The position numbers and the translations under genes are program-made. DNA of 64,000 nt from Nocardioides sp. LHD-245 (GTDB taxonomy: Bacteria; Actinomycetota; Actinomycetes; Propionibacteriales; Nocardioidaceae): the NCBI RefSeq assembly GCF_030929495.1, contig NZ_JAVFWN010000009.1, forward strand, positions 1-64,000. The letters are read 5' to 3'. Below, piece after piece: positions 1-9,435 of this stretch (position 1 is the first letter of the stretch; each line of letters starts with the position of its first letter). A model generated the notes under the pieces. It worked only from the letters and a program-made list of their open reading frames with translations. It did not search any database and was not told the DNA's origin.

Positions 1-534
1 GACCGCAAACACCTCACCGCCGTCCTCGCCGCCGCAGCCGCCCACCGCGGCACGTCCCTGGTCGAGATCTACCAGAACTGCCCCATCTTCAACGACGGCG
101 CCTTCGACGCCATCAAGGGCATGGGCGAGCACAAGGGCGAGAAGGAACACGCGGTCATCCCGCTCACCCACGGCCAGCCGATCACCTTCGGCGCGCTCGA
201 CGAGGCGACCGGGCTGGGCGACAAGGCCCTGGTCCGCGCCGCGTCCGGCGGCGTCGACGTCGCCGACACCGCGACCGTGCCCGCCGACGCGATCCTCGTC
301 CACGACGCCCACAACGCCGACCCGTCCACAGCGTTCGCGATCTCCCGACTCACCGACGCCGGCTACCTCAACCGCAGCCCGATCGGCATCTTCCGCCAGA
401 TCGACCGCCCGACGTACGACGACCAGGCCCGCGCCCAGGTCGCCACCGCCACGGAGGCGGTCGCCGGCCGGGGGACGCCCGAGGAGCGCCTCGCCGCGCT
501 CATCAACGCCGGCGACACCTGGACCGTCGACTGA
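1..534 (+). CDS. korB: 2-oxoacid:ferredoxin oxidoreductase beta subunit, C-terminal part
   Basis: The reading frame is already open at base 1, so this is the last 177 codons of a gene that starts upstream of the window. The segment VEIYQNCPIFNDGAFD and the later IGIFRQIDRPTYDDQ are typical of the C-terminal half of KorB, the thiamine-diphosphate-binding subunit that with KorA decarboxylates 2-oxoglutarate (or pyruvate) to the acyl-CoA and reduces ferredoxin in the cytoplasm. The substrate cannot be decided from this fragment. It is followed by a strong hairpin and lies near the nuo operon, an arrangement seen in other actinobacteria. Family call is secure; the exact substrate is inferred. Confidence 0.9.
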   Translation, partial: DRKHLTAVLAAAAAHRGTSLVEIYQNCPIFNDGAFDAIKGMGEHKGEKEHAVIPLTHGQPITFGALDEATGLGDKALVRAASGGVDVADTATVPADAILVHDAHNADPSTAFAISRLTDAGYLNRSPIGIFRQIDRPTYDDQARAQVATATEAVAGRGTPEERLAALINAGDTWTVD

Positions 535-586
535 CCGTCGACTGACCGACGGGCAGGCCGGGGGCGTCCCGGCCGCCACGGACAAA

Positions 587-628
587 AAGCGAAGCGCCGC
601 CGAGCAGATGCTCGGCGGCGCTTCGCTT
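587..628. terminator. Strong hairpin terminator between convergent genes
   Basis: Two 20-base arms (587-606 and 609-628) are exact reverse complements around a GA centre, giving effectively a 19-bp stem with a four-base loop. Five A residues at 584-588 become a U run when read on the minus strand, so it should terminate the minus gene at 643-1080 by a Rho-independent mechanism. It is also placed to stop korB from the other side, although that side lacks a U run. Confidence 0.85.
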
Positions 629-642
629 GGTGATCACCGCAT

Positions 643-1080
643 TCAGCGGCGGGTGACCGTGAACTTGAAGCTGGCCTTGGCGTAGACCGCGTCGCCCTTG
701 GCGACGACCTTGTACTTGGTCTTCTTGCCCTTCTCGGCGCGGACGAAGACCTTCTTGGTGAGACCGTCGCCCTTGGTCTTGACCTTGGCGATGCGGGCCC
801 AGCGGCCGTTGCGCTTGACGTAGACCTTCATCTTGACGCCCGCGGCGAGCGGGTCGGTCGCGAACTTGGCCCAGAGGCGCTTGCCGTAGCAGCCGGCCTC
901 GGGGTGCGGGCCGCAGTCGCCGATGAGGACCGTACGCGGCGTGACGCCCTTGGCCGCGACGACCTGGCCCGGCTGGACCTGGATGGAATCGGCCTGAGCA
1001 GCCGTCGGTGCGAGCGTCAGTCCCAGCAGGGCAGCCGTGAAGGCGGCCACCAGGACGGACATGGTGCGAACGAATCGCAT
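643..1080 (-). CDS. Small secreted lysine-rich protein of unknown function
   Basis: This 145-residue protein is not recognised. It begins with a clear signal peptide (positive MRFVR, hydrophobic stretch to about residue 25, then APTAAQA with a likely AXA cleavage site near residue 30). The mature part is basic, with many Lys residues in its last 70 positions, and holds two Cys (GDCGPHPEAGCYG) that could form a disulfide. The alternating hydrophobic and charged pattern at the end (KVYVKRNGRWARI, KYKVVAKGD, ASFKFTVTRR) suggests beta strands, as in a small Ig-like or SH3-like fold. An AG-rich ribosome binding site precedes ATG. It stands alone, with a terminator directly downstream. Confidence 0.7.
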   Translation of the reverse strand: MRFVRTMSVLVAAFTAALLGLTLAPTAAQADSIQVQPGQVVAAKGVTPRTVLIGDCGPHPEAGCYGKRLWAKFATDPLAAGVKMKVYVKRNGRWARIAKVKTKGDGLTKKVFVRAEKGKKTKYKVVAKGDAVYAKASFKFTVTRR

Positions 1081-1182
1081 AGGGACTCCCCCTCGTGATC
1101 AGGATCGTTGGTGGACACGGCCTTCGTGCCCGCCCGGGCGCGGCCTGAAACCACCTCGCTCCCGCGAGCCGGAACACGCCGC

Positions 1183-1188
1183 TAGGGT
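1183..1188 (+). promoter_or_regulatory. -10 box of a leaderless promoter for the rarD-like gene
   Basis: TAGGGT is followed by exactly six bases and then the GTG start at 1195, so transcription should begin at or next to the start codon. No convincing -35 box is seen. The same arrangement recurs at several other genes in the window, which supports the reading. Confidence 0.55.
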
Positions 1189-1194
1189 CCCAGT

Positions 1195-2103
1195 GTGTCG
1201 GACCAGCGTCGCGGGCTCGTTCTCGGGTTCCTCGCGTACCTGCTCTGGGGTGCCTTTCCCCTCTACTGGCCCCTGCTCAAACCCAGCGGCCCGATCGAGA
1301 TCCTGGCCCACCGCATCGTCTGGTCGCTGCTCGTCATCGGCCTGCTCATCCTGATCCTGCGGCGGACGGCGGCCCTGCGCGCGGTCCTGCGCTCCCGACG
1401 GACCACACTCCTGCTCCTGGTCGCCGCCGCGGTCATCACGGCCAACTGGGGCACCTACATCTACGCCGTCAACAGCGACCGCGTGGTGGAGGGCTCGCTG
1501 GGCTACTTCATCAATCCCCTCGTCACCGTGCTCCTGGGCGTGCTGGTCCTCGGGGAGCGGCTCCGACCGGTGCAGTGGGCGGCACTCGGCGTCGGCTTCC
1601 TCGCCGTGGCCGTGCTGACCGTCGACTACGGGCGGCCCCCGGTGATCGCGCTGGTGCTGGCGGTCTCCTTCGGCACCTACGGGCTCGCGAAGAAGTCCGC
1701 CGGCGTGGGTGCGATCGAGAGCCTGGCCTTGGAGACCGCCGTGATCGCACCCGTCGCCCTGAGCTACCTGGTGTGGCTGGGGAGCACCGGCCGCGCCCAC
1801 TTCGCCGGCGAGGGCCTCGGCCACGTCGCGCTCCTCGTCACCAGCGGCGTCGTCACCGCCGTGCCCCTGCTGTGCTTCAGCGCGGCCGCGACCCGGGTGC
1901 CGATGACCAGCCTCGGCCTCCTGCAGTACCTCACCCCCGTCCTGCAGTTCGCGCTCGGGATCACGGTGCTGGGCGAGCACATGCCGGCCGGTCGCTGGAT
2001 CGGGTTCGGGCTGGTGTGGCTGGCGCTGGTGGCGTTCACCGTCGACGCCCTGCGGCACCGGCACCGTCAGCTCGCCCTCGCCGCGGAGTCCTGCGCCCTC
2101 TGA
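1195..2103 (+). CDS. rarD: RarD-type EamA/DMT family transporter
   Basis: A 302-residue integral membrane protein with about ten hydrophobic segments in two repeated halves, the mark of drug/metabolite (EamA) transporters. The opening GLVLGFLAYLLWGAFPLYWPLL, ANWGTYIYAVN and the ending LGLLQYLTPVLQFALGI are typical of the RarD branch, named for chloramphenicol sensitivity in Pseudomonas; the true substrate of most members is unknown. The GTG start is chosen because a TAGGGT -10 box lies six bases upstream, which suggests a leaderless message. It converges on the fic gene with only 21 bases between them. Confidence 0.88.
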   Translation: MSDQRRGLVLGFLAYLLWGAFPLYWPLLKPSGPIEILAHRIVWSLLVIGLLILILRRTAALRAVLRSRRTTLLLLVAAAVITANWGTYIYAVNSDRVVEGSLGYFINPLVTVLLGVLVLGERLRPVQWAALGVGFLAVAVLTVDYGRPPVIALVLAVSFGTYGLAKKSAGVGAIESLALETAVIAPVALSYLVWLGSTGRAHFAGEGLGHVALLVTSGVVTAVPLLCFSAAATRVPMTSLGLLQYLTPVLQFALGITVLGEHMPAGRWIGFGLVWLALVAFTVDALRHRHRQLALAAESCAL

Positions 2104-2124
2104 GCGGACAGCGGGGCGCCGGCC

Positions 2125-3207
2125 TCACTCCGGCCGCGTGAGCACGTCGAGGAACTCGTGGTTGACGAACAGCAGCTCCCGTCCCACCTTCGCCTCGTGG
2201 AGAAGGCCCGCGCTGACGAGGGCGTGCAGCCACGTCGAAGCGGTCTGCCTCGACACATCGCACCGCTCCACGACGGAGCCGATGCGGCCGTAGGGCTGCT
2301 CGAAGAGGACCGACAGGAACTGGGCATCACGACCACCGGGCGTGGCGGCACGCGCCCGCTCGGCGATCTCGTCCTGGCAGGCACGGATGGAGCCGATCTT
2401 CCGCGTGGTCGAGGTCGCCGACTCCCGCACGACCTCCAGCATGTAGCAGACCCATTCGATCCAGGCACCCTCAGCGCTGACCGCGCGCAGGAGACGGTAG
2501 TAGTCGTTCTTCCGCGCGATGATCGACCGTGAGAGGTAGAGGATCGGCTCGTCCAACAGACCCGACTGGATGAGCATGAGGATGTTGATGACGCGCCCGG
2601 TGCGCCCGTTGCCGTCGTGGAACGGGTGGATCGCCTCGAACTGATAGTGCGCGACCGCCATGCGCACCAACGGATCGAGGTCCTCCTCGCCATGGACGAA
2701 GCGTTCCCAGGCAGCCAGCTTCTCGCGGATGACGTCCGCTCCCTCAGGAGGCGCGTAGACCACCTCGCGAGTGCTGGGGTTGACGATCCGCGTGCCAGGA
2801 ACCGCCCGAATGTCCATGTCCCGCCCTTGGAGGCGAGAACAGATGGTCGCTGCCGTCGTGGCGGAGAGAGGTCGGCTCCGGATGGCATCGACCCCGGCGA
2901 AGAGAGCGGTGCGGTAGCGCAGCGCCTCCTTGGTGGCATGGTCACCACCACCGGAGTCGACGTGCTTGAACAGCTCGTCCGCCGTCGTCACGATGTTCTC
3001 GATCTCCGAGCTCGCTTGAGCCTCGAGCAGCGGCACGGCGTGGATCAGCACGTTCGGGTTCGGCAGCAGTCGTCCCGCCTGAGCCAGCGTCGCCAAGGCG
3101 GCGCGCGCTTCAATAGCGGCCTTGAGCACCGCTTTCGGCTCGAGGTCGAGCCCGACCGGAGGCAGTTCCGGAAGGTCGTTGAAGGGGATCTCGGGATTCC
3201 AGACCAT
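2125..3207 (-). CDS. Fic-domain protein (class II, self-inhibited AMP-transferase type)
   Basis: A 360-residue protein with the canonical Fic motif HPFHDGNGRTGR at about residues 194-205, which holds the catalytic His and the nucleotide-phosphate anchor. Such enzymes usually transfer AMP to a protein hydroxyl. In the N-terminal helical part, S66-x3-E70-N71 matches the inhibitory [S/T]xxxE[G/N] motif, which places it in class II, where the inhibitory helix lies in the same chain before the Fic core. Residues about 300-355 form a winged-helix-like tail (VSRQTASTWLHALVSAGLL), common in this Fic subfamily and suggestive of DNA binding or self-regulation. No antitoxin gene is adjacent. The target protein is unknown. 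Confidence 0.9.
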   Translation of the reverse strand: MVWNPEIPFNDLPELPPVGLDLEPKAVLKAAIEARAALATLAQAGRLLPNPNVLIHAVPLLEAQASSEIENIVTTADELFKHVDSGGGDHATKEALRYRTALFAGVDAIRSRPLSATTAATICSRLQGRDMDIRAVPGTRIVNPSTREVVYAPPEGADVIREKLAAWERFVHGEEDLDPLVRMAVAHYQFEAIHPFHDGNGRTGRVINILMLIQSGLLDEPILYLSRSIIARKNDYYRLLRAVSAEGAWIEWVCYMLEVVRESATSTTRKIGSIRACQDEIAERARAATPGGRDAQFLSVLFEQPYGRIGSVVERCDVSRQTASTWLHALVSAGLLHEAKVGRELLFVNHEFLDVLTRPE

Positions 3208-3262
3208 ACGTCAACTCTTTCGACAGATCCGACCTACCTGTTAAATGAACGCCGAAAACTTA

Positions 3263-3281
3263 ACACGTTCCGCGAACGTGT
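3263..3281. promoter_or_regulatory. Palindromic candidate operator upstream of fic
   Basis: ACACGTTC-CGC-GAACGTGT is a perfect inverted repeat with 8-base arms. A second, overlapping pair TGTTAA (3239-3244) and TTAACA (3260-3265) shares one arm. They lie 32 to 74 bases upstream of the fic start, in a patch with much lower GC than its surroundings. This looks like a binding site for a dimeric repressor, possibly the winged-helix tail of the Fic protein itself, but that is inference. Confidence 0.5.
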
Positions 3282-3356
3282 CGGGTTCCTTGACATGTCG
3301 TACGGCGGGCTGGTTCCGGTGTGCTCAGCCTGGCAGCCAGTGTGCTGGAGCCTGGC

Positions 3357-4379
3357 TCAGGCGGAGCGGACCGCGACGACGTCGGCGAACGCCTCCAGCG
3401 CGGAGCGCACCGAGCCCTCGGGCAGCGCCGTGAGCAGCCGCTTGGCCTCCTGGGCGCGGGCGATGACGTAGGCCCGGGCCTGCTCCATGGCAGAGTGCTT
3501 GCGGAGCAGGTCGAGCGCCTCGGCGTGGAGGCCGGCGTCGGCGGCGAGGTCGGTGCGGGCGGGGTCGAGCAGCTCGAGCAGCCGGGCGTCGGCCGGGTCG
3601 GTGGAGGCGCGGGCCATCAGCACCGGGAGGGTCGGCACGCCCTCCTTGAGGTCGGTGCCGGGCGTCTTGCCGGACTCCTCGCTCTCGGACGCGATGTCGA
3701 GGATGTCGTCGGAGAGCTGGAACGCCGTGCCGACCAGCTCGCCGTACTCGGTCAGCGCGGCGACGACCTCCGGCGCGGCGCCTGAGAAGAGCGCGCCGTA
3801 GCGCGCCGAGGTGGCGATCAGCGAGCCGGTCTTGCCGGCGACCACCTCGAGATGGTGGGCGAGCGCGTCCTCGCCGGGACCGGGCTCGACCGTCTCGAGG
3901 ATCTGGCCCTCGACCAGCCGGGTGAAGGTCTCCGCCTGGATCCGCACGGCCTCCGGACCCAGCCGGGCGGTCAGCTCCGACGACTTGGCGAACAGCCAGT
4001 CGCCGGTCAGGATCGCGACCAGGTTGTCGTAGCGCGCGTTGGCCGAGTCCTCTCCGCGGCGCAGCGCGGCCTCGTCCATGACGTCGTCGTGGTAGAGCGA
4101 GCCGACATGGGTGATCTCCACGACGCAGGCCGCCGTGAGCACCTCCTCGGCGTCGGGCCGCGGTCCGGCCTCGGCCGCGAGGAGCACGAGCAGGGGCCGG
4201 AAGCGCTTGCCGCCGGCGGCCAGCAGGTGGCGCGCCGCATCGGTGACGTAGAGCGCCCGGCTGGATGCGTGCCCGTAGAGCGCCTCCTCGACCGTGGCCA
4301 TCCGGGCCCGCAGCCGATCGGCGAGGGCGGTGTCGTCGATCGGCAGGGCCAGGTCGGCGGGACGCGCAGCGGAGGTCAC
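3357..4379 (-). CDS. Polyprenyl diphosphate synthase (menaquinone side chain)
   Basis: A 340-residue trans-prenyltransferase that condenses isopentenyl diphosphate units onto an allylic primer. Both aspartate-rich Mg-binding motifs are present: DDVMDE at about residues 98-103 and DDILD at about 224-228, along with the early GGKRFRP basic motif. The chosen GTG start overlaps the nuoN stop codon in a GTGA junction; reading further upstream gives an extension that only mirrors nuoN and has no family similarity. Being coupled to the nuo operon, and with four men genes and menG in the window, it most likely makes the long isoprenoid tail of menaquinone, although the chain length cannot be read from sequence. 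Confidence 0.9.
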   Translation of the reverse strand: MTSAARPADLALPIDDTALADRLRARMATVEEALYGHASSRALYVTDAARHLLAAGGKRFRPLLVLLAAEAGPRPDAEEVLTAACVVEITHVGSLYHDDVMDEAALRRGEDSANARYDNLVAILTGDWLFAKSSELTARLGPEAVRIQAETFTRLVEGQILETVEPGPGEDALAHHLEVVAGKTGSLIATSARYGALFSGAAPEVVAALTEYGELVGTAFQLSDDILDIASESEESGKTPGTDLKEGVPTLPVLMARASTDPADARLLELLDPARTDLAADAGLHAEALDLLRKHSAMEQARAYVIARAQEAKRLLTALPEGSVRSALEAFADVVAVRSA

Positions 4380-5977
4380 CTGATGAAGTCTCCCGCACCG
4401 GTGACGAGATCGAGAACCGGGCCCGGCACGACGCCCAGCACCAGGGTCGCCGCCAGACACACCACGATGGTGCCGGAGGTGAGCAACGAGGACCGGGTGA
4501 CGACGCCGGCACCGTCCTGGCTGGGCTCGGTGAAGAACATCAGCCGGATGTGCCGGACGTAGAACGTGATCGCCAGGATGCTGCACGCGATCGCCACCAG
4601 GACCACCGGCCACGCACCCGCCGAGAGCGCCGAGGTGAAGACCGCCCACTTGCCGATGAAGCCCGCGGTGAGCGGGATCCCGGCCATCGACAGCAGGAAG
4701 AACGCGAACGCGCCCGCGACCAGCGGCGAGGTCCGCCCCAGACCGGCCCAGCGGTCGTACGCCGTCGCCTCGCCCCCGGCGTCACGGACCAGGGTGACGA
4801 TGGCGAAGGCGCCGATCATCGCGAAGCCGTAGGTGGTGAGGTAGAACAGCACGCCCTCGAGCGAGGTGTACTGGCCGTCGGCGAGCTCTCCGGCGCTCTG
4901 GACGCCGAGCACGCCCACCAGGATGAACCCGGTGTGGGCCACCGAGGAGTAGGCCAGCATCCGCTTCACGTCGTTCTGCACGATGGCGAGGATCGCCCCG
5001 AGGAGCATCGACGCGATCGCGATCACCCACAGCATCGGCTGCCAGCTCCAGCGCTCGCCGCCGAACGCGACGTAGAGCAGCCGCAGCAGCGCGCCGAAGG
5101 CGGCGACCTTGGTGCCGGCGGCCATGAACGCGGTCACCGCCGTGGGCGCGCCCTGGTAGACGTCCGGGGTCCACGCCTGGAAGGGGGCCGCGCCGACCTT
5201 GAACAGCAGGCCGACCGCGAGCAGGCCGATGCCCGCCAGCAGCAGGCCGTGGTTGGCCGAGCCGGCACGGACCGCCTCGTTGATGCCGGCGAAGCTGACC
5301 GAGCCGGCGTAGCCGTAGACCAGCGCGGCGCCGTACAGGAAGAAGCCGGAGGCGAAGGCGCCGAGGAGGAAGTACTTCATCGCCGCCTCCTGGCTCAGCA
5401 GGCGGCGCCGACGCGCCAGCCCGCAGAGCAGGTAGAGGGGCAGCGACAGAACCTCGAGCGCGACGAACATGGTCAGCAGGTCGCCCGACGCCGGGAAGAG
5501 CAGCATGCCGAAGACGGCGAACAGGAGCAGGGGGTAGACCTCGGTGTGCTCCAGGCCGCGGGTCGACGCCTCGCGCTCGCCCTCGGTGCCGGGGAGCGCC
5601 GCCGCCTGGCCGGTGAACGCCGACACCCCGCCCTCGAGACGCTGCTCACCGAACAGCGCGATACCGCCGAGGGCGAAGACCAGCAACAGGCCCCACAGGT
5701 AGACCGTCGGTCCGTCGACCACGATGCTGCCCATCGCGCCGACCAGGCCTCGGCCCTCGCCGCCCGCCGCGCCGGCGTGCTCGTCGAGGTTGACCCCGAC
5801 GACGACCGTGGCGACCAGTGCCGCCACGACGGTGACCAGGGCGAGGCCGACCTGCGGCAGCCGACGGGTCCCGCGCGGCAGGATGGCCTCCAGCGCGACG
5901 CCGAGGCAGGCGCCGCCGAAGACGATGAGGAGCGGCAGCAGCTCGGCGTACTCGAGCTCGGGCTTCACGAACTCCAT
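4376..5977 (-). CDS. nuoN: NADH-quinone oxidoreductase subunit N
   Basis: This 533-residue membrane protein is one of the three antiporter-like proton-pumping subunits of complex I. About fourteen hydrophobic segments are present, with the conserved core FKVGAAPFQAWTPDVYQGAP and the following KRMLAYSSVAHTGF, which include the lysine and histidine positions of the proton channel. The N-terminal two segments are longer than in E. coli NuoN, as in other actinobacteria. It is the last nuo gene of the operon, starts on the nuoM stop (TGATG) and its own stop overlaps the GTG of the polyprenyl synthase gene. Confidence 0.97.
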   Translation of the reverse strand: MEFVKPELEYAELLPLLIVFGGACLGVALEAILPRGTRRLPQVGLALVTVVAALVATVVVGVNLDEHAGAAGGEGRGLVGAMGSIVVDGPTVYLWGLLLVFALGGIALFGEQRLEGGVSAFTGQAAALPGTEGEREASTRGLEHTEVYPLLLFAVFGMLLFPASGDLLTMFVALEVLSLPLYLLCGLARRRRLLSQEAAMKYFLLGAFASGFFLYGAALVYGYAGSVSFAGINEAVRAGSANHGLLLAGIGLLAVGLLFKVGAAPFQAWTPDVYQGAPTAVTAFMAAGTKVAAFGALLRLLYVAFGGERWSWQPMLWVIAIASMLLGAILAIVQNDVKRMLAYSSVAHTGFILVGVLGVQSAGELADGQYTSLEGVLFYLTTYGFAMIGAFAIVTLVRDAGGEATAYDRWAGLGRTSPLVAGAFAFFLLSMAGIPLTAGFIGKWAVFTSALSAGAWPVVLVAIACSILAITFYVRHIRLMFFTEPSQDGAGVVTRSSLLTSGTIVVCLAATLVLGVVPGPVLDLVTGAGDFIR

Positions 5978-7482
5978 CAGTGCGCCTCCTCCGTCTGCAC
6001 GACCGTCGGTTCGTCGTCGTGGATCCCCATCTGCTGCATCAGGTCACCCACCATCGGGTTGCTCACGTCGAGCAGTGGCGCCGGGTAGAACCCGAAGAAC
6101 ACCAGCGCGACCATGAGGGGGGCGACGGCGGCGAGCTCGCGCACGCCGAGGTCCCGGGTGCCCTCGATCGCCGGGGGCGTCGGACCGGTCATCGTGCGCT
6201 GGTACATCCACAGCACGTAGATCGCGGACAGGACGACCGCCGTGACGGCGATCGCGCCGACCCACCAGCCATAGTCGAAGGCCGCGACGAAGACCAGGAA
6301 CTCGCTGATGAAGGGGGAGAGTCCGGGCAGGCCCAGCGTGGCCAGTCCCGCGACGAGCAGCAGCCCGGCCAGGACGGGGGCGACCTTCTCGACACCGCGC
6401 ATCTCGCGGATCGAGGCGGTGCCGCTGCGGTCGTAGAGATAGCCGGCCACCAGGAAGAGCGCGGCGGTGCCCAGCCCGTGGTTGACCATGTAGAGGATCG
6501 CTCCGGTGCCGCCCTGGCTGCTCATGGTGAAGACACCGAGCGTGATCAGTCCGAAGTGGCTCAGCGAGGTGAGACCGATGAGCCGGAAGATGTCGTCCTG
6601 CCCGATCGCGACCAGGGCGCCGTACACGACCGAGATCAGCGCGAGCGTGATGACGAGCGGCGTGGCCCACTGCGAGGCCTCCGGGAAGATGCCCAGACAG
6701 AACCGCATCATCCCGAAGGTGCCGATCTTGTCGAGGATGCACACCAGCAGCACACCGGTGCCGGGCGTCGCCTTCTCGGTCGTGTCGGCCAGCCACGTGT
6801 GCAGCGGGAACAGCGGCGCCTTGACCGCGAAGGCGATGAAGAAGCCGAAGAACAGCCAGCGCCCGGCCTCCGTGCCGATGTCGAGCTTCTCGAGGTCGGA
6901 GAGGAGGTACGACGGCTCGCCCTGCTGCGCGGACACGACGTACAGCCCGATCACCGATGCCAGCAGCACCAGACCCCCGGCGAGCTGGAACATCAGGAAC
7001 TTCAGCGCCGCGGCACCCCGGCCGTCGCGGCCGAAGCCGCCGACCAGGAAGTACGCCGGGATCAGCGTCGCCTCGAAGACGACGTAGAACAAGAACACGT
7101 CGGTCGCACAGAAGACCGCGAGCGAGAGGCCCTCCAGCGCGAGGGTCCAGGCGACGAAGGCGCGGGCACCGGCCGAGCCCGGGGCGTCGGCCTTGAACCA
7201 CTCGGCGCCGAGCACCAGCGGGACGAGCAGCACGGTCAGCAGCACCAGCAGCAGGCCGAGCCCGTCGACGCCCAGGGCGTAGTGGACCCCGAACGCCTCG
7301 ATCCACTCGTGCTCCTCGGTGAGCTGCCGCCCGCCGTCGAGCTCGTACGACGCCGCGACGACCACGCCGACCACCAGGGTCGCCAGCGCCACGCCGAGGC
7401 CCACTGTCTTGCTGAGGTTGCGCGGCAGGAAGGCGACGGCGAGGGCACCGGCGATCGGCAGCCAGATCAGGAGGCTGAGCAT
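5977..7482 (-). CDS. nuoM: NADH-quinone oxidoreductase subunit M
   Basis: A 501-residue antiporter-like subunit of the complex I membrane arm. Characteristic segments are VDGLGLLLVLLTVLLVPLV, the channel region FAVKAPLFPLHTWLAD with the conserved Lys and His, and LSHFGLITLGVF. It carries about fourteen membrane segments and takes part in proton translocation driven by quinone reduction. The gene is wedged between nuoL and nuoN with one-base TGATG overlaps at both ends, so translation should be coupled. Confidence 0.97.
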   Translation of the reverse strand: MLSLLIWLPIAGALAVAFLPRNLSKTVGLGVALATLVVGVVVAASYELDGGRQLTEEHEWIEAFGVHYALGVDGLGLLLVLLTVLLVPLVLGAEWFKADAPGSAGARAFVAWTLALEGLSLAVFCATDVFLFYVVFEATLIPAYFLVGGFGRDGRGAAALKFLMFQLAGGLVLLASVIGLYVVSAQQGEPSYLLSDLEKLDIGTEAGRWLFFGFFIAFAVKAPLFPLHTWLADTTEKATPGTGVLLVCILDKIGTFGMMRFCLGIFPEASQWATPLVITLALISVVYGALVAIGQDDIFRLIGLTSLSHFGLITLGVFTMSSQGGTGAILYMVNHGLGTAALFLVAGYLYDRSGTASIREMRGVEKVAPVLAGLLLVAGLATLGLPGLSPFISEFLVFVAAFDYGWWVGAIAVTAVVLSAIYVLWMYQRTMTGPTPPAIEGTRDLGVRELAAVAPLMVALVFFGFYPAPLLDVSNPMVGDLMQQMGIHDDEPTVVQTEEAH

Positions 7483-9425
7483 CAGTTCACCACCACCAGG
7501 GTCAGGACGAGGAGCAGTGCGCCGCCGAGGATGCCGAGGGCGTAGGACCGGACGTAGCCGTTCTGGAGCCGCCGCAACAGCTCACCGGTGCCGGCCAGCA
7601 CCGTCGTACCGCCGGTGAAGAGGCCGTCGACGATCGAGCGGTCGCCGGCCGTGAGGCCGCTGACCGTGGCCTTGCCGGGCGCGACCACCAGGCCCTCGTT
7701 GATGGCGTCGCCGTAGAGGTCGGCGCGGGCGGCCTTCGTGGCGAACGAGACGTCGGCGGGGGCGGTCCGCGGGACCTCCTGCCTGCCGACCAGGAACCAG
7801 GCCAGCGCCACGCCCACGGCGACCACGGCGACGGTGAGCAGGGTGAGCACGATGACCGGCACCGGGGGCTCGTGGTGCTCGGCGTGACCGACGACCGGGC
7901 TGAGCCAGTCGACGATCCAGTTGCCGGCGAGCATCAGGCCGCCGAGGACCGACAGCGCGGCGAGGACGATCAGCGGGATCGTCATCACCTTCGGGCTCTC
8001 GTGGGGGTGGACGTCCTTCTCCCACCGCTTGTCGGTGAAGAAGGTCATCAGCATCATCCGGGTCATGTAGAAACCGGTCACGCCCGCGCCCAGCAGGGCG
8101 CAGACGCCGACGACCGGGTTCTCGACCAGCGCGGTCTCGATGATCTTGTCCTTGGACCAGAAGCCCGAGAAGCCGGGGAAGCCGATGATCGCCAGGTAGC
8201 CCATCGCGAAGGTCAGGAAGGTGACCGGGAGCATCTTGTTGAGCGCGCCGTAGTGGCGCATGTCGACGTCGTCGTCCATCGCGTGCATGACCGAGCCGGC
8301 GCCCAGGAACATGTTGGCCTTGAAGAAGCCGTGGGTCAGCAGGTGGAAGATCGCGAAGGCGTAGCCCGCGACGCCGAGGCCGGCGCCGAGCATCATGTAG
8401 CCGATCTGGCTCATGGTGGAGCCGGCCAGGCCCTTCTTGATGTCGTCCTTGGCGCATCCGATGATCGCGCCCCACAGCAGCGTGACGGTGGCGACGATGA
8501 CGACGGCGGTCTGGGCGGTCGGGGCCAGCTCGAAGACGAAGTTGGAGCGGGTGATCAGGTAGACGCCCGCGGTCACCATGGTCGCGGCGTGGATCAGCGC
8601 CGACACCGGCGTCGGACCCTCCATCGCGTCCAGGAGCCAGGCCTGGAGCGGGACCTGGGCCGACTTGCCGCAGGCGCCGACGAGCAGCAGCACGCCGATC
8701 CAGTTCAGCGTCGTCTCGGTGGCGCCGCCCGACATCGCGCTGATGCCGCTGAAGCTGGTCGTGCCGAAGGTGACGATCATCAAGAAGATGGCCAGGCCCA
8801 GACCCATGTCACCGACCCGGTTGATGACGAACGCCTTCTTGGCCGCGGCCGCCGCGGACGGCTTGTGCTGCCAGAAGCCGATGAGGAGGTACGACGCGAG
8901 GCCGACGCCCTCCCAGCCCAGGAACAGGCCGACGTAGTTCTCCGAGAGGATCAGCATGAGCATCGCCGCGACGAACAGGTTCAGGTACGCGAAGAACCTG
9001 CGTCGGCGCGGGTCGTGGGCCATGTAGCCGATCGAGTAGACGTGGATCAGCGACCCGACCCCCGTGATCAGCAGCAGGAACAGCGCCGACAGCGGGTCGT
9101 AGAGGAGGTCCAGCCCGATGTGCAGGCCGCCCGCCTCGATCCAGTCGTAGAGGTGCTGGCTGATCTGGCGCTCGCCCTCGTCACGACCGAGCAGGGTGAC
9201 GAACAGGACCAGGCTGATGACGAACGAGGTCGCGGAGGTCGCCGTGCCGAGCAGGTGGCCCCACTTGTCGGTGTAGCGGCCGCCGAGCAGCAGGACGGCG
9301 GCGCCGAGCAGCGGCAGCGCGATGATCAGCCACAGCAGGGTGAAGGGGCCGTCGGCGTCGGACGGCGAGACGACAGGGATGGTGGTCTCGCTGGCCTTGA
9401 GGGTCAGCGCGGTGAGTGCGTTCAT
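7482..9425 (-). CDS. nuoL: NADH-quinone oxidoreductase subunit L
   Basis: At 647 residues this is the distal antiporter-like subunit of complex I, with the long C-terminal lateral helix that other Nuo pumps lack. Diagnostic segments are [36 protein letters not shown] with the channel residues, and [20 protein letters not shown]. It starts ten bases after the nuoK stop, so it probably depends on the same transcript but on its own ribosome binding site. Confidence 0.97.
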   Translation of the reverse strand: MNALTALTLKASETTIPVVSPSDADGPFTLLWLIIALPLLGAAVLLLGGRYTDKWGHLLGTATSATSFVISLVLFVTLLGRDEGERQISQHLYDWIEAGGLHIGLDLLYDPLSALFLLLITGVGSLIHVYSIGYMAHDPRRRRFFAYLNLFVAAMLMLILSENYVGLFLGWEGVGLASYLLIGFWQHKPSAAAAAKKAFVINRVGDMGLGLAIFLMIVTFGTTSFSGISAMSGGATETTLNWIGVLLLVGACGKSAQVPLQAWLLDAMEGPTPVSALIHAATMVTAGVYLITRSNFVFELAPTAQTAVVIVATVTLLWGAIIGCAKDDIKKGLAGSTMSQIGYMMLGAGLGVAGYAFAIFHLLTHGFFKANMFLGAGSVMHAMDDDVDMRHYGALNKMLPVTFLTFAMGYLAIIGFPGFSGFWSKDKIIETALVENPVVGVCALLGAGVTGFYMTRMMLMTFFTDKRWEKDVHPHESPKVMTIPLIVLAALSVLGGLMLAGNWIVDWLSPVVGHAEHHEPPVPVIVLTLLTVAVVAVGVALAWFLVGRQEVPRTAPADVSFATKAARADLYGDAINEGLVVAPGKATVSGLTAGDRSIVDGLFTGGTTVLAGTGELLRRLQNGYVRSYALGILGGALLLVLTLVVVN

Positions 9426-9435
9426 CGTCTCGTCC

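Noticed and set aside
4377..4649. N-terminal extension of the polyprenyl diphosphate synthase
   Set aside because: The open frame runs 90 codons further upstream, but that part is the out-of-frame shadow of nuoN and the GTGA overlap marks the real start.
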